A stretch of DNA of 64,000 nucleotides from Jaenimonas drosophilae (Eukaryota; Euglenozoa; Kinetoplastea; Trypanosomatida; Trypanosomatidae). The translations under genes were made by a program, and so were the position numbers. Under the pieces are notes generated by a model. It had not been told where the DNA came from. It was given only the letters and a program-made list of their open reading frames with translations, and did no database searches. This document shows positions 28,773 through 38,488 of this stretch, piece after piece (position 1 is the first letter of the stretch; each line of letters starts with the position of its first letter). The stretch covers positions 1 to 64,000 of the forward strand of contig JASAON010001599.1 in NCBI GenBank assembly GCA_030849065.1, in the 5' to 3' direction.

Positions 28773-29153
28773 TGATGATGCACTACTTTTTTTGGTAGAG
28801 GATGTATGTGTGCCTTCTTCTCCCCCCCTTGCGTGCGTCAGCACAAACACGCAACACGTTGATGCAAGGGCGGAGGAGGAAACATGAAGTGACAGCTCCT
28901 TCTTCGTCTTCCCTTTTGTGTTGTTCTCCTTCACTTACTCCCACACACACTCGTTGGCTTGTCTTTGTGTGTTTGTGATTGCCCACCCTCACCAAACTTC
29001 ACTCACTATCCATCTCCACGAAGATTGCTTTTTGTTGTTGGTGTGATTGTGCCATCTTTACTAACGGTGTGCTCTACTTCTTCACTCTTGTTTTTGTTGT
29101 TCTGTTGCCACACACAAGACAACACATCGCCATACTACTACGACTGACATGAG
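28773..29153 (+). other. intergenic spacer
   Basis: The spacer has CT-rich sequence at 28890-28950 and TC/TG-rich sequence at 29040-29110, then CACACACAAG as possible acceptor. No gene is seen. Confidence 0.5.
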
Positions 29154-29681
29154 ATGGCCCGACGTGAGGTGGTTGCACCTCTCCACCCCAGCTTTTGCAC
29201 AACGAGGAGCTGCCGCACGCCACCAGCACTGCTTGGCTTGACGGAGAAGGGCACCTTCCAGCTTCCGTCAGCGGCGGAGCTCCTCGCGCGCCATCGATTG
29301 CCGTGCGTTGATGATGGAGATCATCCTGCCTCCACGGACGAAGAATCCATGAGTAGTATTGCGGAGTTCTTCACCAAGGCAACATACAGACTCCAACGGC
29401 TGCCACGACCTCTTCTTTTCTTCCCTGCTTCTTCGCAACAACACGAGCGGCATATGGATGGACGCTTTCGCGGGCTACCGACACGAGCACATCGCGAGCG
29501 TCGCGTACTGCGACGTGGTGCCATCACCGCAGCGATGGACGTTGTTCATCTTCTTCATCGCACCATGGCACAACAGGTGGAGTGGAGACAATCATCACGA
29601 CGGAGGCTGACGGAGTACCGCATGCTGCTGAGACTACTCTCACCGAGCCACGAAGGTGGCTCCAAGGGTGCAGCACGTTGA
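29154..29681 (+). CDS. small hypothetical basic protein
   Basis: This is a 175-residue protein I cannot name. It starts MARREVVAPLHPSFCTTRSC. It is rich in Arg and Leu, with a stretch IAEFFTKATYRLQRLPRPLLFFP (about 68-90) and a helical C-terminus (AAMDVVHLLHRTMAQQVEWRQSSRRRLTEYRMLLRLL, residues about 125-160). There is no simple-sequence content, which favours a real gene in this repeat-rich context. The Arg-rich start without early acidic residues would be compatible with mitochondrial import. The start is the first ATG with a long frame after the CACACACAAG acceptor. Confidence 0.55.
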   Translation: MARREVVAPLHPSFCTTRSCRTPPALLGLTEKGTFQLPSAAELLARHRLPCVDDGDHPASTDEESMSSIAEFFTKATYRLQRLPRPLLFFPASSQQHERHMDGRFRGLPTRAHRERRVLRRGAITAAMDVVHLLHRTMAQQVEWRQSSRRRLTEYRMLLRLLSPSHEGGSKGAAR

Positions 29682-30299
29682 AGGTCTGAGGGGGGATTTC
29701 ACACCACCCATAATACATGTTGCATCATCAAATCACAACCAATCTTTTTTGCTTCTGCTATGCCAAACAACAACAACAACTACGAACATGACGAATGCAC
29801 CCAAACCTTTGCCGCAGGAGTACATTACATGATTCCCGGCATCTCTAAATGTGTTTTTTTTCCTGCTACATCAACTTCTTCTACACACCTGATTTTTTCT
29901 TTCTGCGCACGTGAAGCAGATCGTTCGTCATCTGCTCCCCCACCATCGCCAAGCGGAAGAAGTCGGCTGTTGTTTGTTTTGATTCGTGCCCGTTCATCAT
30001 AGTGATATTAGAGAACACGAACACGTACAACATACTTCACACACAGACACGCGCGCTCATCAAAGAAGTAGTGAGTGATTGCACCTGACGTGTAGGGCTT
30101 TTCAGAATCCTTTAGCCCATACATTCATCCATTTTGTATAGTGTGGAGATACCAACCAAGAAACACGCATCACGAGTGCCCGCGAAGAAGGACCTATCGT
30201 AGTCATACACCCCAACACCCAACCGGCACACCATCACACACACACACTCACTGAGTAGATCGTATCTCCCCTGACCTCTCTCGTGTGTTGTACCAAGCT
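29682..30299 (+). other. intergenic spacer
   Basis: No gene is supported in these 0.6 kb. An 80-codon frame (29760-30002) starts with MPNNNNNYEHDE, but becomes Ser/Pro/Arg-rich and covers a T-rich tract (29853-29880), so it is more likely UTR. The leader of eIF4G ends in CTGACCTCTCTCG. Confidence 0.45.
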
Positions 30300-32318
30300 A
30301 TGCTCTTCAAGTTCCAGCAACGTGCAGCGGCGCCCGATGTGCCAAAGACGCAGTCGCACATGACGGTGGCCGACGTGCTCGCCTTCCGCGACACCTTCAT
30401 GGAGCCCCTCACCGAAGGCTTCTCTGTGGAGCGCATGGTGCTGCAGGCTCGCATCGAGCGCCAACGCAAGTCGGAGATTCCAAAGTTAGTGATGTCTGAG
30501 AACGGTTTTCGCGTACGCGACAAGGCTGAGATGGACCGCACAGAGATTGAGCTGCGACGCGTGCAGAGCAACCTGAACAAGCTCACAGAATCCAACTTCA
30601 ACTCCGTCTACGATGCGATTCGCTCCGAGGAGCTCATTGTGAATGAGGAGGTTCTCAAGGGTGCGGTGGCCATCATCTTCACCAAGGCCGTGTCGGAGCC
30701 CGTCTTTTCTGGGCTCTACGCCCACTTGTGCTCCAAGCTCGCCGAGTACGAGCGTGAGGTGCGCGCCACGCGCACCGTTGATGTGCCTGGTGTGCGCATC
30801 ACCTTGGTGCTCCGCTGCCAGGAATTCCACGACCACTTCGTCTCTCAGCAGACTGAGCGCAAGGATGAGGCCACGGAGGAGGTGTTGCGGAAGCAGAACA
30901 TGTCCAACATCAAGTTTGTGGGTGAGCTCTACATTAGATCCCTCGTAAACACCAAGGTGATATTCAGCATCTGTGAAACTGCCCTGGCCTCCTCCACCCT
31001 TCACGCCCCGAGCGATGTTGGGCTGGAGATGATCATCAATCTGATGAAGGTGGTTGGTCGCCTCTTTGATCGCAACACGGAAAGTGAGCCCGACCGCCAA
31101 CACCGCGAAGCAACCTGGGCGGCGCTGAACCGTTGCAAGGACGATACACGCGTCTCAATGCGCATTCGCTTCTTGCTGCAAAACCTGCTCGAGTGGAGGC
31201 AGCAAGGGTGGCCCGTGAAGGATAGCTCCGCGCCAAGCTCTAGCCCCACGCAGACTACTTCCTCACAGGCCAAGACGGGCACCGCCGGCGGTGGCGTGCG
31301 CCACACCAACTCCAACACCAACAACAACAACAATGGTGGTGATGGGTCCGGCCTACAACAACAACAACAACAACAACAACATCGTCGCAACAACAACAAC
31401 AACAGTGGTACTAACAGTGGCAACAACAGTGGTGGTGGCAATAGCAGCCCCAACCCACACCGCACACCAAACTTTGGCAGTGGCCCACACAACTACACCA
31501 GCCCACCCAGCGGGCCACCACCCCCGCCCTTCCATGCCAGCGGCACCTCCGATGAGGAGCTCTCCCGCGCCAAGCCCCCACGCGCGCTGACGAGCGAGGC
31601 AGAGAACACCATCCTCAGCGCCGTGCGCGATGCATCGGCGGAGGAGGATTGGTCGCGCGCCACCACCTCGATTCAGCAGGCGATGCCGGGCGAGAGCCTC
31701 TCCGTCTGCCTCATGAGCGCGGTGTACGCACTCGTGAAGAAGGTGTGCCTCAGCAATGTGGAGGAGGACCGCACACTCTTCTCTGCCGCACTGAACCAAA
31801 AAATATTCAGCGATTTTTTGCTGCGTGGCTTCGCGTGGTTCCTCACGGAGGCGATTGCCGAGCACATGTCTGAAGATTGTCCTCGTTTGCACACGCGCTT
31901 TGTGGGCGCGCTCCTCAATGCGCAGTCCCTCGACTTCGGCTCCATCACGCGGGATGTGGTGTTGCGTACCGCCAACTACCTCGAGGTTCTCAGTACGGTG
32001 CAACAGGGTGAGGAGATTGAGTGGGGTGAGGAGTTCATTGAGTTGTGGTCGCACTTCGTCCGGGCGTGGACGGGAAGTGGCCGCAGTCTGAACCCTGACG
32101 AAAAGTCTCGCTTCCTCACCTCCATCTCCACGGTGAAGCAGCACCCCTTCTTCAACGATATCAGCTCAGACTTCTACATGGAGCTGCTGATGCGCAACCT
32201 ACTCGAGGAGGAGGATATTGTTGCGTGGTGCAAGGCCAACCAAAAGGCGCTGGAGAAGGCTCCCGCTTTTTACGAACAGCTGGCACAGATCGTTCCGGAC
32301 CTCGCCAACGAGGCCTAG
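30300..32318 (+). CDS. eIF4G-like translation initiation factor (MIF4G protein)
   Basis: This 672-residue protein is an eIF4G scaffold that should bind eIF4E and eIF4A. The N-terminus is short. A MIF4G domain follows at about residues 88-301 (IELRRVQSNLNKLTESNFNSVYD, then LKGAVAIIFTKAVSEPVFSGLYAHLC, IKFVGELYIRSLV, and RVSMRIRFLLQNLLEWR at its end). The order of a near-N-terminal MIF4G and no long N-terminal extension fits the trypanosomatid EIF4G3/4 type. A Gln/Asn/Gly/Pro-rich linker spans about 305-415. The last 240 residues are helical and may form an MA3-like module. The start is the ATG at 30300; a weak GTG/TTG opening just upstream is in frame but not credible. Confidence 0.88.
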   Translation: MLFKFQQRAAAPDVPKTQSHMTVADVLAFRDTFMEPLTEGFSVERMVLQARIERQRKSEIPKLVMSENGFRVRDKAEMDRTEIELRRVQSNLNKLTESNFNSVYDAIRSEELIVNEEVLKGAVAIIFTKAVSEPVFSGLYAHLCSKLAEYEREVRATRTVDVPGVRITLVLRCQEFHDHFVSQQTERKDEATEEVLRKQNMSNIKFVGELYIRSLVNTKVIFSICETALASSTLHAPSDVGLEMIINLMKVVGRLFDRNTESEPDRQHREATWAALNRCKDDTRVSMRIRFLLQNLLEWRQQGWPVKDSSAPSSSPTQTTSSQAKTGTAGGGVRHTNSNTNNNNNGGDGSGLQQQQQQQQHRRNNNNNSGTNSGNNSGGGNSSPNPHRTPNFGSGPHNYTSPPSGPPPPPFHASGTSDEELSRAKPPRALTSEAENTILSAVRDASAEEDWSRATTSIQQAMPGESLSVCLMSAVYALVKKVCLSNVEEDRTLFSAALNQKIFSDFLLRGFAWFLTEAIAEHMSEDCPRLHTRFVGALLNAQSLDFGSITRDVVLRTANYLEVLSTVQQGEEIEWGEEFIELWSHFVRAWTGSGRSLNPDEKSRFLTSISTVKQHPFFNDISSDFYMELLMRNLLEEEDIVAWCKANQKALEKAPAFYEQLAQIVPDLANEA

Positions 32319-34206
32319 TGAGTGAGGAGAAGACGAGGGGCACACAACACACACCTTCCCCATCAACCATATATGCAACGTGCGGAAACATAAACACACA
32401 CACACACACACACACACACACCGCCTCAGTGATAGTGAGGATCACGTACAGAGACTTGGCCTCGTTGTGCGCGCGTGTGCGTGTGTGCGCTAGAGAGCGC
32501 AACTGCTGCTGGACGCGCATAAACAGAAAAAAACAGAGCCCGCCACCACCTTCATCATGAAGGCACAGTCTGTATCTCTGGAACAGGACGGACTACTGCT
32601 GCTTCTCTTCCACTTCAGCTCCGTGAGGCATATATGTTGTGTGGGAGAACAGCACACGTACATCCATCACACGCGCACGCACATGCTTGGAGGGAGACCT
32701 ACCCCAACCGCCACCGCACCTTTTTTACACCTCCTTCTTATTTGTAGAGCAAGACGCTAACCATGTTCAGCATGAAGCACACCTTTTGTGTGTTGTGTGG
32801 GTGGGAATGTGCGAGTTGTGTGTGAAGGTGGTGGGCGATATACGCAGGACGTAGAGCGGGCGGTTGGGTTCGTGAAGGACGTGGAAGATTGGGGCAATGG
32901 CGAGTACCAATGAGGTGCGCGCTGGATGTATATGGCGGAGATGAACTCAACCATTCATCATTCCCCCGCGGCAAGCGCTGTCAGGCCATCGCATGGATGC
33001 GAAGCGCGCACGCACTTCACCGCCCAACGTCCGTTCAGCAAGCATTCGCGACCGATGCCGATGCTGTGCCAGTGATCTCCGCCACGTTGAGATGTGTGTG
33101 CGTAGGTGTTTGTTTTGCTTTTCTTTTTTTTCTTCCCGTGTGTGTGGGGGCGTATCTTGGTGCATATATGTGTGTGTGTCTGTACGCACGTGAGGCGATG
33201 CAGAAGCCACCAGATGGCAGGTGATGGGCGATGGCGTGCGTGGTGTAAATGAATGTTGTTGGTGATGATGGCTGGGCCAGCATGGATAGACCACCCACAC
33301 ACACGCACTGGTTCAAGCACACACGTACATGATCCGCACACGCGAACACACCCCATTCAGAGCTACCTTCATTCCCCCACCACCTTCACCAACAACTGCG
33401 GAACACATAATTTCATGGAATTCCGCTTCCACCAAAGTATTGAATAACGAAAAAAAAAACACAACAAAAAAGAAAAAAAAAACAATTGAGATTGTGCGTG
33501 AGTGAGTGAGTGAGTGAGGCGTTAATACCCAGTGATGCTCCACCACACGCACACACGAATGAGTGGATGATGATGATGAGGGCTCAGTGCAGTTTTACAC
33601 TTGATCTCAGATTGTGTGTTCCTGTGCAACTTGATGTACGCACGAGATGGGCTGTGCGTCACCCACAACATCTCTTGTTGTTAGTCTGTCAGTGTGTGTG
33701 TGTGCGTGTGCGTGGCCGAGGAGTACCGCTTCAACCCTCTTCATCATTTGAGAGTGAAGAGGTACTGGTGGTTCTCTCCATGGCCACCTACCCACACGCT
33801 TCAGCACCCTCACTAGGTACTCGTGTGTGCGTGCATGCCATTGAAATCATCATTTGTTTGTGTGTGAGCTTGTGTGTGTTTGTGTGATACCGCTCATGGG
33901 GAAGACCGGATCATGCCATTAGTGGATGGCGAGAGCCACATCTAAAAAAAACAACAGAACTTCACTGATGATATTCATCCATACACATGCGCTGGATGAT
34001 GGATGTACCCCCCTCTCCCTCCCTCTCACAATCTTCATTCTCTCCTCCATCTTGTTGTTGCTGTGTGCCAGTAGGTTTACGCATAGGTAGGCTTGCCTCG
34101 TTGGCTGCTGTTGTTGTTGTTGTTGTTCGTGTCCGAAGCAGAGGTACGCAGGGCACTATCTCACCCACCACCCCAATAAACAACACCAACCGCCACAACC
34201 GCCAAG
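32319..34206 (+). other. very long intergenic spacer (1.9 kb), no gene supported
   Basis: It begins with a (CA)n run (32394-32421). From about 32860 to 33240 the sequence is less repetitive and more GC-rich; it holds a 104-codon + strand frame (32910-33224). That frame ends in a Cys/Val/Phe-rich stretch read from TG-rich DNA, so I do not call it. Later parts hold A-rich runs (33449-33485), GAGT repeats (about 33499-33518) and TG-rich blocks. It may carry a non-coding RNA or simply be long UTRs. Confidence 0.4.
32394..32421. repeat. (CA)n microsatellite
   Basis: The run lies about 75 nt after the eIF4G stop codon. Confidence 0.9.
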
Positions 34207-35187
34207 ATGCGCTGCACCGCCGTCTCGCTCAAATCCACGCACAAGAATGTGCTCCGGCGTGGACGCCCGCACATGTACGCCTACCGCGAGCTCACCCGCT
34301 GGCAGCGTGAGGCACAGGGCATCTCCAAGTGGGATCAGGGCCACTCCCACCGCCCTCTCCCCTACGCTGACCGCTTCAACCCCGAAAGCGTTGGCCTCAC
34401 GCGTGGCACGAGCGCCACGGCGTGGAGGTGGTGGCACACGCAGTACCCGTGGCTGCCGAACGTTGCCCCACCTTCCTACACCCCGCCCACCCCACAAGGC
34501 ATCCGTCCACGTGCCTGGGATGATGAATTTACCGAAGTGGTGTTGGCCATGTCGGATGCCGAGGTGCGCGAGTACCTCGTGGATAAACTGACGGAGGTGC
34601 TCTTCCAGGAGAGCAGCCGTGATGGTTATGAGCTGCGCCGGCTGGATTTCGAAGGAAAACCTCTCACAGCACTGCCCGAGCGACGCATCGTGGAGCAATT
34701 TGTGTTTGACGAAGATACGTTGCGTGAGCGTGTGCTGGACCAGGTCGTGGAGGGCCTCTTCCGCCTCTCCCCAACCAGCGAAGACCGCAAGGAGCTGCGC
34801 AGTGTGGCCAACATCATTGATTTTGTGCTGTTTCACCTCACCATTGCACGGCAACCAAAGTCGCGTCGTGTGGCACCCGCGGCGTTGGCGGTGATGAAGG
34901 CCTGCCCGCTGCAGCCTGAGTTGGGCTTCACGCACGCCCTGCCCACTGACAACCGTGATGGGGTGGTGCGTGAGTGGGAGCGCATGCATCACTTGGATTG
35001 GCAGTTTGGCAATGCCGTATACTCCCCACGTAGTCGTGAGGAGGTGGCGGGGAACTTGACGTGGATGCGTGAAGCTCAACATCACGCGGACCGCGAGGCC
35101 TTTGGCACCATGGTGGCCTCGGGTGAGGCACAACGCCAACACATGGAACGGATTGAGAGGGCGGGCAAGATGGAGGCCACTGATTGA
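34207..35187 (+). CDS. conserved-looking basic protein, probably mitochondrial (mitoribosome candidate)
   Basis: I cannot name this 326-residue protein. It starts MRCTAVSLKSTHKNVLRRGR, a basic N-terminus without acidic residues until after position 25, then has aromatic-rich sequence (TAWRWWHTQYPWLP, 70-83). From about 108 it is helical (FTEVVLAMSDAEVREYLVDKL and following). It carries no low-complexity inserts, unlike most neighbours. Many kinetoplastid-specific mitoribosomal subunits share these traits: Trp-rich, basic, single-copy and 30-40 kDa. That is an analogy, not an identification. The ATG follows a CCAAG sequence in a pyrimidine-poor, CA-rich leader. Confidence 0.72.
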   Translation: MRCTAVSLKSTHKNVLRRGRPHMYAYRELTRWQREAQGISKWDQGHSHRPLPYADRFNPESVGLTRGTSATAWRWWHTQYPWLPNVAPPSYTPPTPQGIRPRAWDDEFTEVVLAMSDAEVREYLVDKLTEVLFQESSRDGYELRRLDFEGKPLTALPERRIVEQFVFDEDTLRERVLDQVVEGLFRLSPTSEDRKELRSVANIIDFVLFHLTIARQPKSRRVAPAALAVMKACPLQPELGFTHALPTDNRDGVVREWERMHHLDWQFGNAVYSPRSREEVAGNLTWMREAQHHADREAFGTMVASGEAQRQHMERIERAGKMEATD

Positions 35188-35482
35188 TCCCATGATGGTT
35201 GGTTGTGGAGATACTTCACTGACACATGTCCTAAGACACACAACAACAACAACAACAACGCATCTCCACTTGTAAAATTGATGTTCTTGTTCTTGTGAAA
35301 AGCCGTTTTTCATCTTCACTTCGACGTAGCATCCGTACCCTCCTCTCTCTCTCTCTCTCACCATCATCTCATGAACACGCGCACACGCACTTGAAGTGTA
35401 GCAAGCATCCCTTGTTGGAGCCACCACATTTATATCGCCCCCTCCAACACACACACACACACACTCTCACGTTTACCTACTC

Positions 35483-38092
35483 ATGGCTCAGGTGGAGGCC
35501 TCGGCGCCGTCAAGGAGCCCTGACCCGCCTGCCGCTCCCGTGGACCCCGCGATGCTCGAGGAGCAGCTGCAGCTCCTCCAACTCTGTTTCGGTGAGTACG
35601 ATTTTGGCGTCGAGATTGATGATGCGGCCGTGGAGGGCGTTGATGTTGGTGGCGATGCACGTGGCGGACTGCCATCCATGGCCTTTGAATTTCATCCTGC
35701 GCATTTTGTGAATGATAAGGTGCGCCACGGCATCTCCCTCGAGGTTCTCGTGCACGACCTCGCCACCTACACGAGGGTGTTGGAGAGCCAGATTGCACAC
35801 CACGTCCATCATGACGTACAGACGGCCTTCTTTGATGTGAGTGGCTATCTTGTGGGGATGCAGGAAGATCTGCAGTACCTCCCACGCCCGCTGGAGGCCA
35901 CACTGAAGAAGGCGGAGGCATCCAGCCAACGCGTTGGCGAGCTCGTGGAGGCGGTGGAGGCCAAGGTACGCCAAGCGGCTGAGGCTGAGCTCGAGCGGGC
36001 CTTTGATGCCACCCTTCTGCAGGGCATTCTGCTCTACGATGCCTTGGTGGATGAGATGGAGGAGCTCACCGCGTTGGCGGATGCCGAGCTCGCCACCACT
36101 TCCACGAATGCTGAGTGGTCAGCGGCACACACGGCCACGAGCTCCACCGGGCCCCCGGCCCCGGCGCTCTCCAACACAACGCTGCAGCAGCTGGAGTCTG
36201 CCGCCCTTGGTGTTGGCCGTCTTGCCGCCATTGCTGATTTGCTGCCACTGAGCACCACCCGCCATGAGCCACGAATGGAGTTTATTGGCTATGTGGAGGC
36301 TGCGAGGAGTGGCCTACGTGGGCTTCTTCGCCGTGTGCTGCGCAGCATCAGCATGACATGCGCATCATCATCATCATCATGTGTGATTGATTCCCTTCAG
36401 CGCTTCATCTCCATCTACGAGCTGTTGGGGGAGCAGGAGGAGTGCAGGCAGGCACTACGTCAGGAGCTCCTGCGCCCCATGTTTGAGGCTGTGGTGAGTT
36501 GGAAGGCCGCCACCCACGCCCGCCAGCAGGTGCACGAGGCGGTGAAGCTGCTGGAGCAGCTCGAGGAGACCATTCGTTGCCGCGTCGTGCCCCTCCTCCC
36601 GACTCTCCAACGTGCCTTTGATGGCCGCTTGATGCCAGCCGCACTCATTCTCTGGCCCTCTCTCGGGGAGGTTCTCGTGAAGAAGCTCGTGGCGCTCTTC
36701 GAGGTTGGCATGGCCTCCGCCTTTCAGCAGCGGTATGTGGCGGCCTACCGATTGTTGGCGCTCACAGAGAGGTGTTGCGCCCATGTGGAGGAGCTCCGCG
36801 TGCTTCGTCAGCTGCCCGACATCGCCTTGTGGAATCACAAGTGGAATATAGACGTGTACGTGGCACTGCGGGCGGCTGAGATGGAAAAAGTCATTGCTGC
36901 TGCATCTGATTCTTCTGCTCATGCGGCGGATGAGGGTGCTGCCGCAAACAACTCATCATCATCGTCATCATCACCATCACCGGCTGCCATGCCAAGCTCC
37001 TCATCCACCACCAACACTGGCTTTGATTCGCCCATCATTGCCACGTTGGCGGAGCAGCTGTTGCGTCTCACCAGCCCAGACGTATTCATCTACGCCTGTA
37101 CGCCAGCATTTCTTCGCTTGGCGGCCAACACCTGCCAACACACGCTGCGTGGCATTTTCTCCGAGCTGAGCGGTGAAGGAACATCTCCATCAGTGGCCAC
37201 TGCTGCCTCTGCATCTGCTGCATCATCGCCCAACACACAAAACCCGCACTCACCAACGCCATCTTCCCTGAGTGGTGCTGCCTTGCTGACGGCACAGGTG
37301 AAGTACGTGGCTGACATCAAGCGGCTTGGTACTTTTGTGGTGGAGGTGCTGCAACCACGTTTTGATGCTGCCATCTCCGCATCATCATCATCATCATCGG
37401 ATGTGGAGGTTGCGAATGTGGTGGATGGTGAAGCTCTGCATCGCATCTTCACGTGGATCAACGCGACCCTCTGCGCATCATGGGCTGCCCAGATGGAGGA
37501 GAGCATGTGCCAACGTGTTATTGACGAGAGCGGCAGCGCTCTCCAACACATCAAGACGGTGCGCTCCGCCTATCTACGCACGAAGAAGGCCTTCCCAACG
37601 GAGGTCTCGTGGTTTGTGGCCACCATCACCGCACCGATTCTCACCTTTGTGGCACAGGCGCAGAGCTGCGGCCTGCCCGTGGAGATGCGTCAACGGCTCA
37701 CGCACCGTGCGGTACGTTGTACCTCCACCGCCTATGCCAAGCTGGTGCATGAGGTGCTCCTCTCTGCAAAACGCACGGTGGAGAGCTGGGAGAAGCTGCG
37801 CCGGCTGAAGGAGGCCAGCGCTGCTGGAGGTGGCGCTGGCGCTGGCGCGGAGGAGAGCTCCACAACGTCAGGCCGGGTTAACGCCGAGACGGCAACGGAT
37901 CGGGATCGCATCATGATGCAACTCTATCTCGACGTGAAGAGCTACACTGCCGCACTGGCCCCAACACTGCCGCCGGCGGAGCTCCAGCCGCTCCTCGCCG
38001 AGCTCCACGCGTTGGTGCAGCGCGGTGCGTGGATGGAAGGGGCAGATATACCGGAGCCACCGGATATCGATGATTTGCCTGAACCGTCGTGA
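35483..38092 (+). CDS. COG2: conserved oligomeric Golgi complex subunit 2 (COG2)
   Basis: This 869-residue protein is the COG2 subunit of lobe A of the COG tether, which retains Golgi enzymes by catching intra-Golgi vesicles. The N-terminal COG2 signature is present: LCFGEYDFG (36-44), then FHPAHFVND (about 71-79) and a helical stretch with YTRVLESQIAHHVHHDV, continuing with DVSGYLVGMQEDLQYLPRPLE. The last part matches the family's NLVGM...L..L..PL pattern. Around 446-470 the block LWNHKWNIDVYVALRAAEME corresponds to the COG2 motif (F...W...VYFQIRF.E). Four Ser-rich inserts encoded by ATC/TCA repeats interrupt the helices. The start is the ATG after a CA-rich leader. Confidence 0.85.
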   Translation: MAQVEASAPSRSPDPPAAPVDPAMLEEQLQLLQLCFGEYDFGVEIDDAAVEGVDVGGDARGGLPSMAFEFHPAHFVNDKVRHGISLEVLVHDLATYTRVLESQIAHHVHHDVQTAFFDVSGYLVGMQEDLQYLPRPLEATLKKAEASSQRVGELVEAVEAKVRQAAEAELERAFDATLLQGILLYDALVDEMEELTALADAELATTSTNAEWSAAHTATSSTGPPAPALSNTTLQQLESAALGVGRLAAIADLLPLSTTRHEPRMEFIGYVEAARSGLRGLLRRVLRSISMTCASSSSSCVIDSLQRFISIYELLGEQEECRQALRQELLRPMFEAVVSWKAATHARQQVHEAVKLLEQLEETIRCRVVPLLPTLQRAFDGRLMPAALILWPSLGEVLVKKLVALFEVGMASAFQQRYVAAYRLLALTERCCAHVEELRVLRQLPDIALWNHKWNIDVYVALRAAEMEKVIAAASDSSAHAADEGAAANNSSSSSSSPSPAAMPSSSSTTNTGFDSPIIATLAEQLLRLTSPDVFIYACTPAFLRLAANTCQHTLRGIFSELSGEGTSPSVATAASASAASSPNTQNPHSPTPSSLSGAALLTAQVKYVADIKRLGTFVVEVLQPRFDAAISASSSSSSDVEVANVVDGEALHRIFTWINATLCASWAAQMEESMCQRVIDESGSALQHIKTVRSAYLRTKKAFPTEVSWFVATITAPILTFVAQAQSCGLPVEMRQRLTHRAVRCTSTAYAKLVHEVLLSAKRTVESWEKLRRLKEASAAGGGAGAGAEESSTTSGRVNAETATDRDRIMMQLYLDVKSYTAALAPTLPPAELQPLLAELHALVQRGAWMEGADIPEPPDIDDLPEPS

Positions 38093-38488
38093 GTAGATGA
38101 TGCAGCGCACCTCCATGACAACAACGTGCTGAAAATGAGTCAGCCAAATCTCTGTCTTGTGCTGTTTTTTTTGATGATGATGGCGATGTTGGTGCAACAT
38201 GCTCCCACCTCCATCTTCTTCTTCTTCTTCTTCTTCTTGTGTGTTGTGCTCTTCAGTAGAGGTACACGCATCAACAGTTGGCGTACTTCGTGCAACCTCC
38301 CCGTGGACGACGACCACCGCTTTCACACACTGTGATACGAGCGGCGGCCACGGACGAACGAAGAACTCAGCTCAACGTGATTGCTGTGTTTTGTTTTTGT
38401 GGAGGCACATTGGTTGTGTGCTAGAGACACTTAGAAACAGAAGAATCATCATCATCCACGCGCGCAACACACACACACACACACACAC
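38093..38488 (+). other. intergenic spacer / 5' leader of the AK9-like gene
   Basis: The spacer has a CTT run (38213-38238), TG-rich sequence and a (CA)n run that continues straight into the next ATG. No gene is seen. Confidence 0.5.
38467..38488. repeat. (CA)n microsatellite abutting a start codon
   Basis: The CA run ends exactly at the A of the AK9-like ATG at 38489. No AG lies between the repeat and the start, so the splice acceptor must be upstream of the repeat. Confidence 0.85.

Noticed and set aside
34156..35460. 434-codon open frame on the - strand
   Set aside because: It is the exact shadow of the + strand gene at 34207-35187 and continues into repeat-coded sequence; no recognisable domain.
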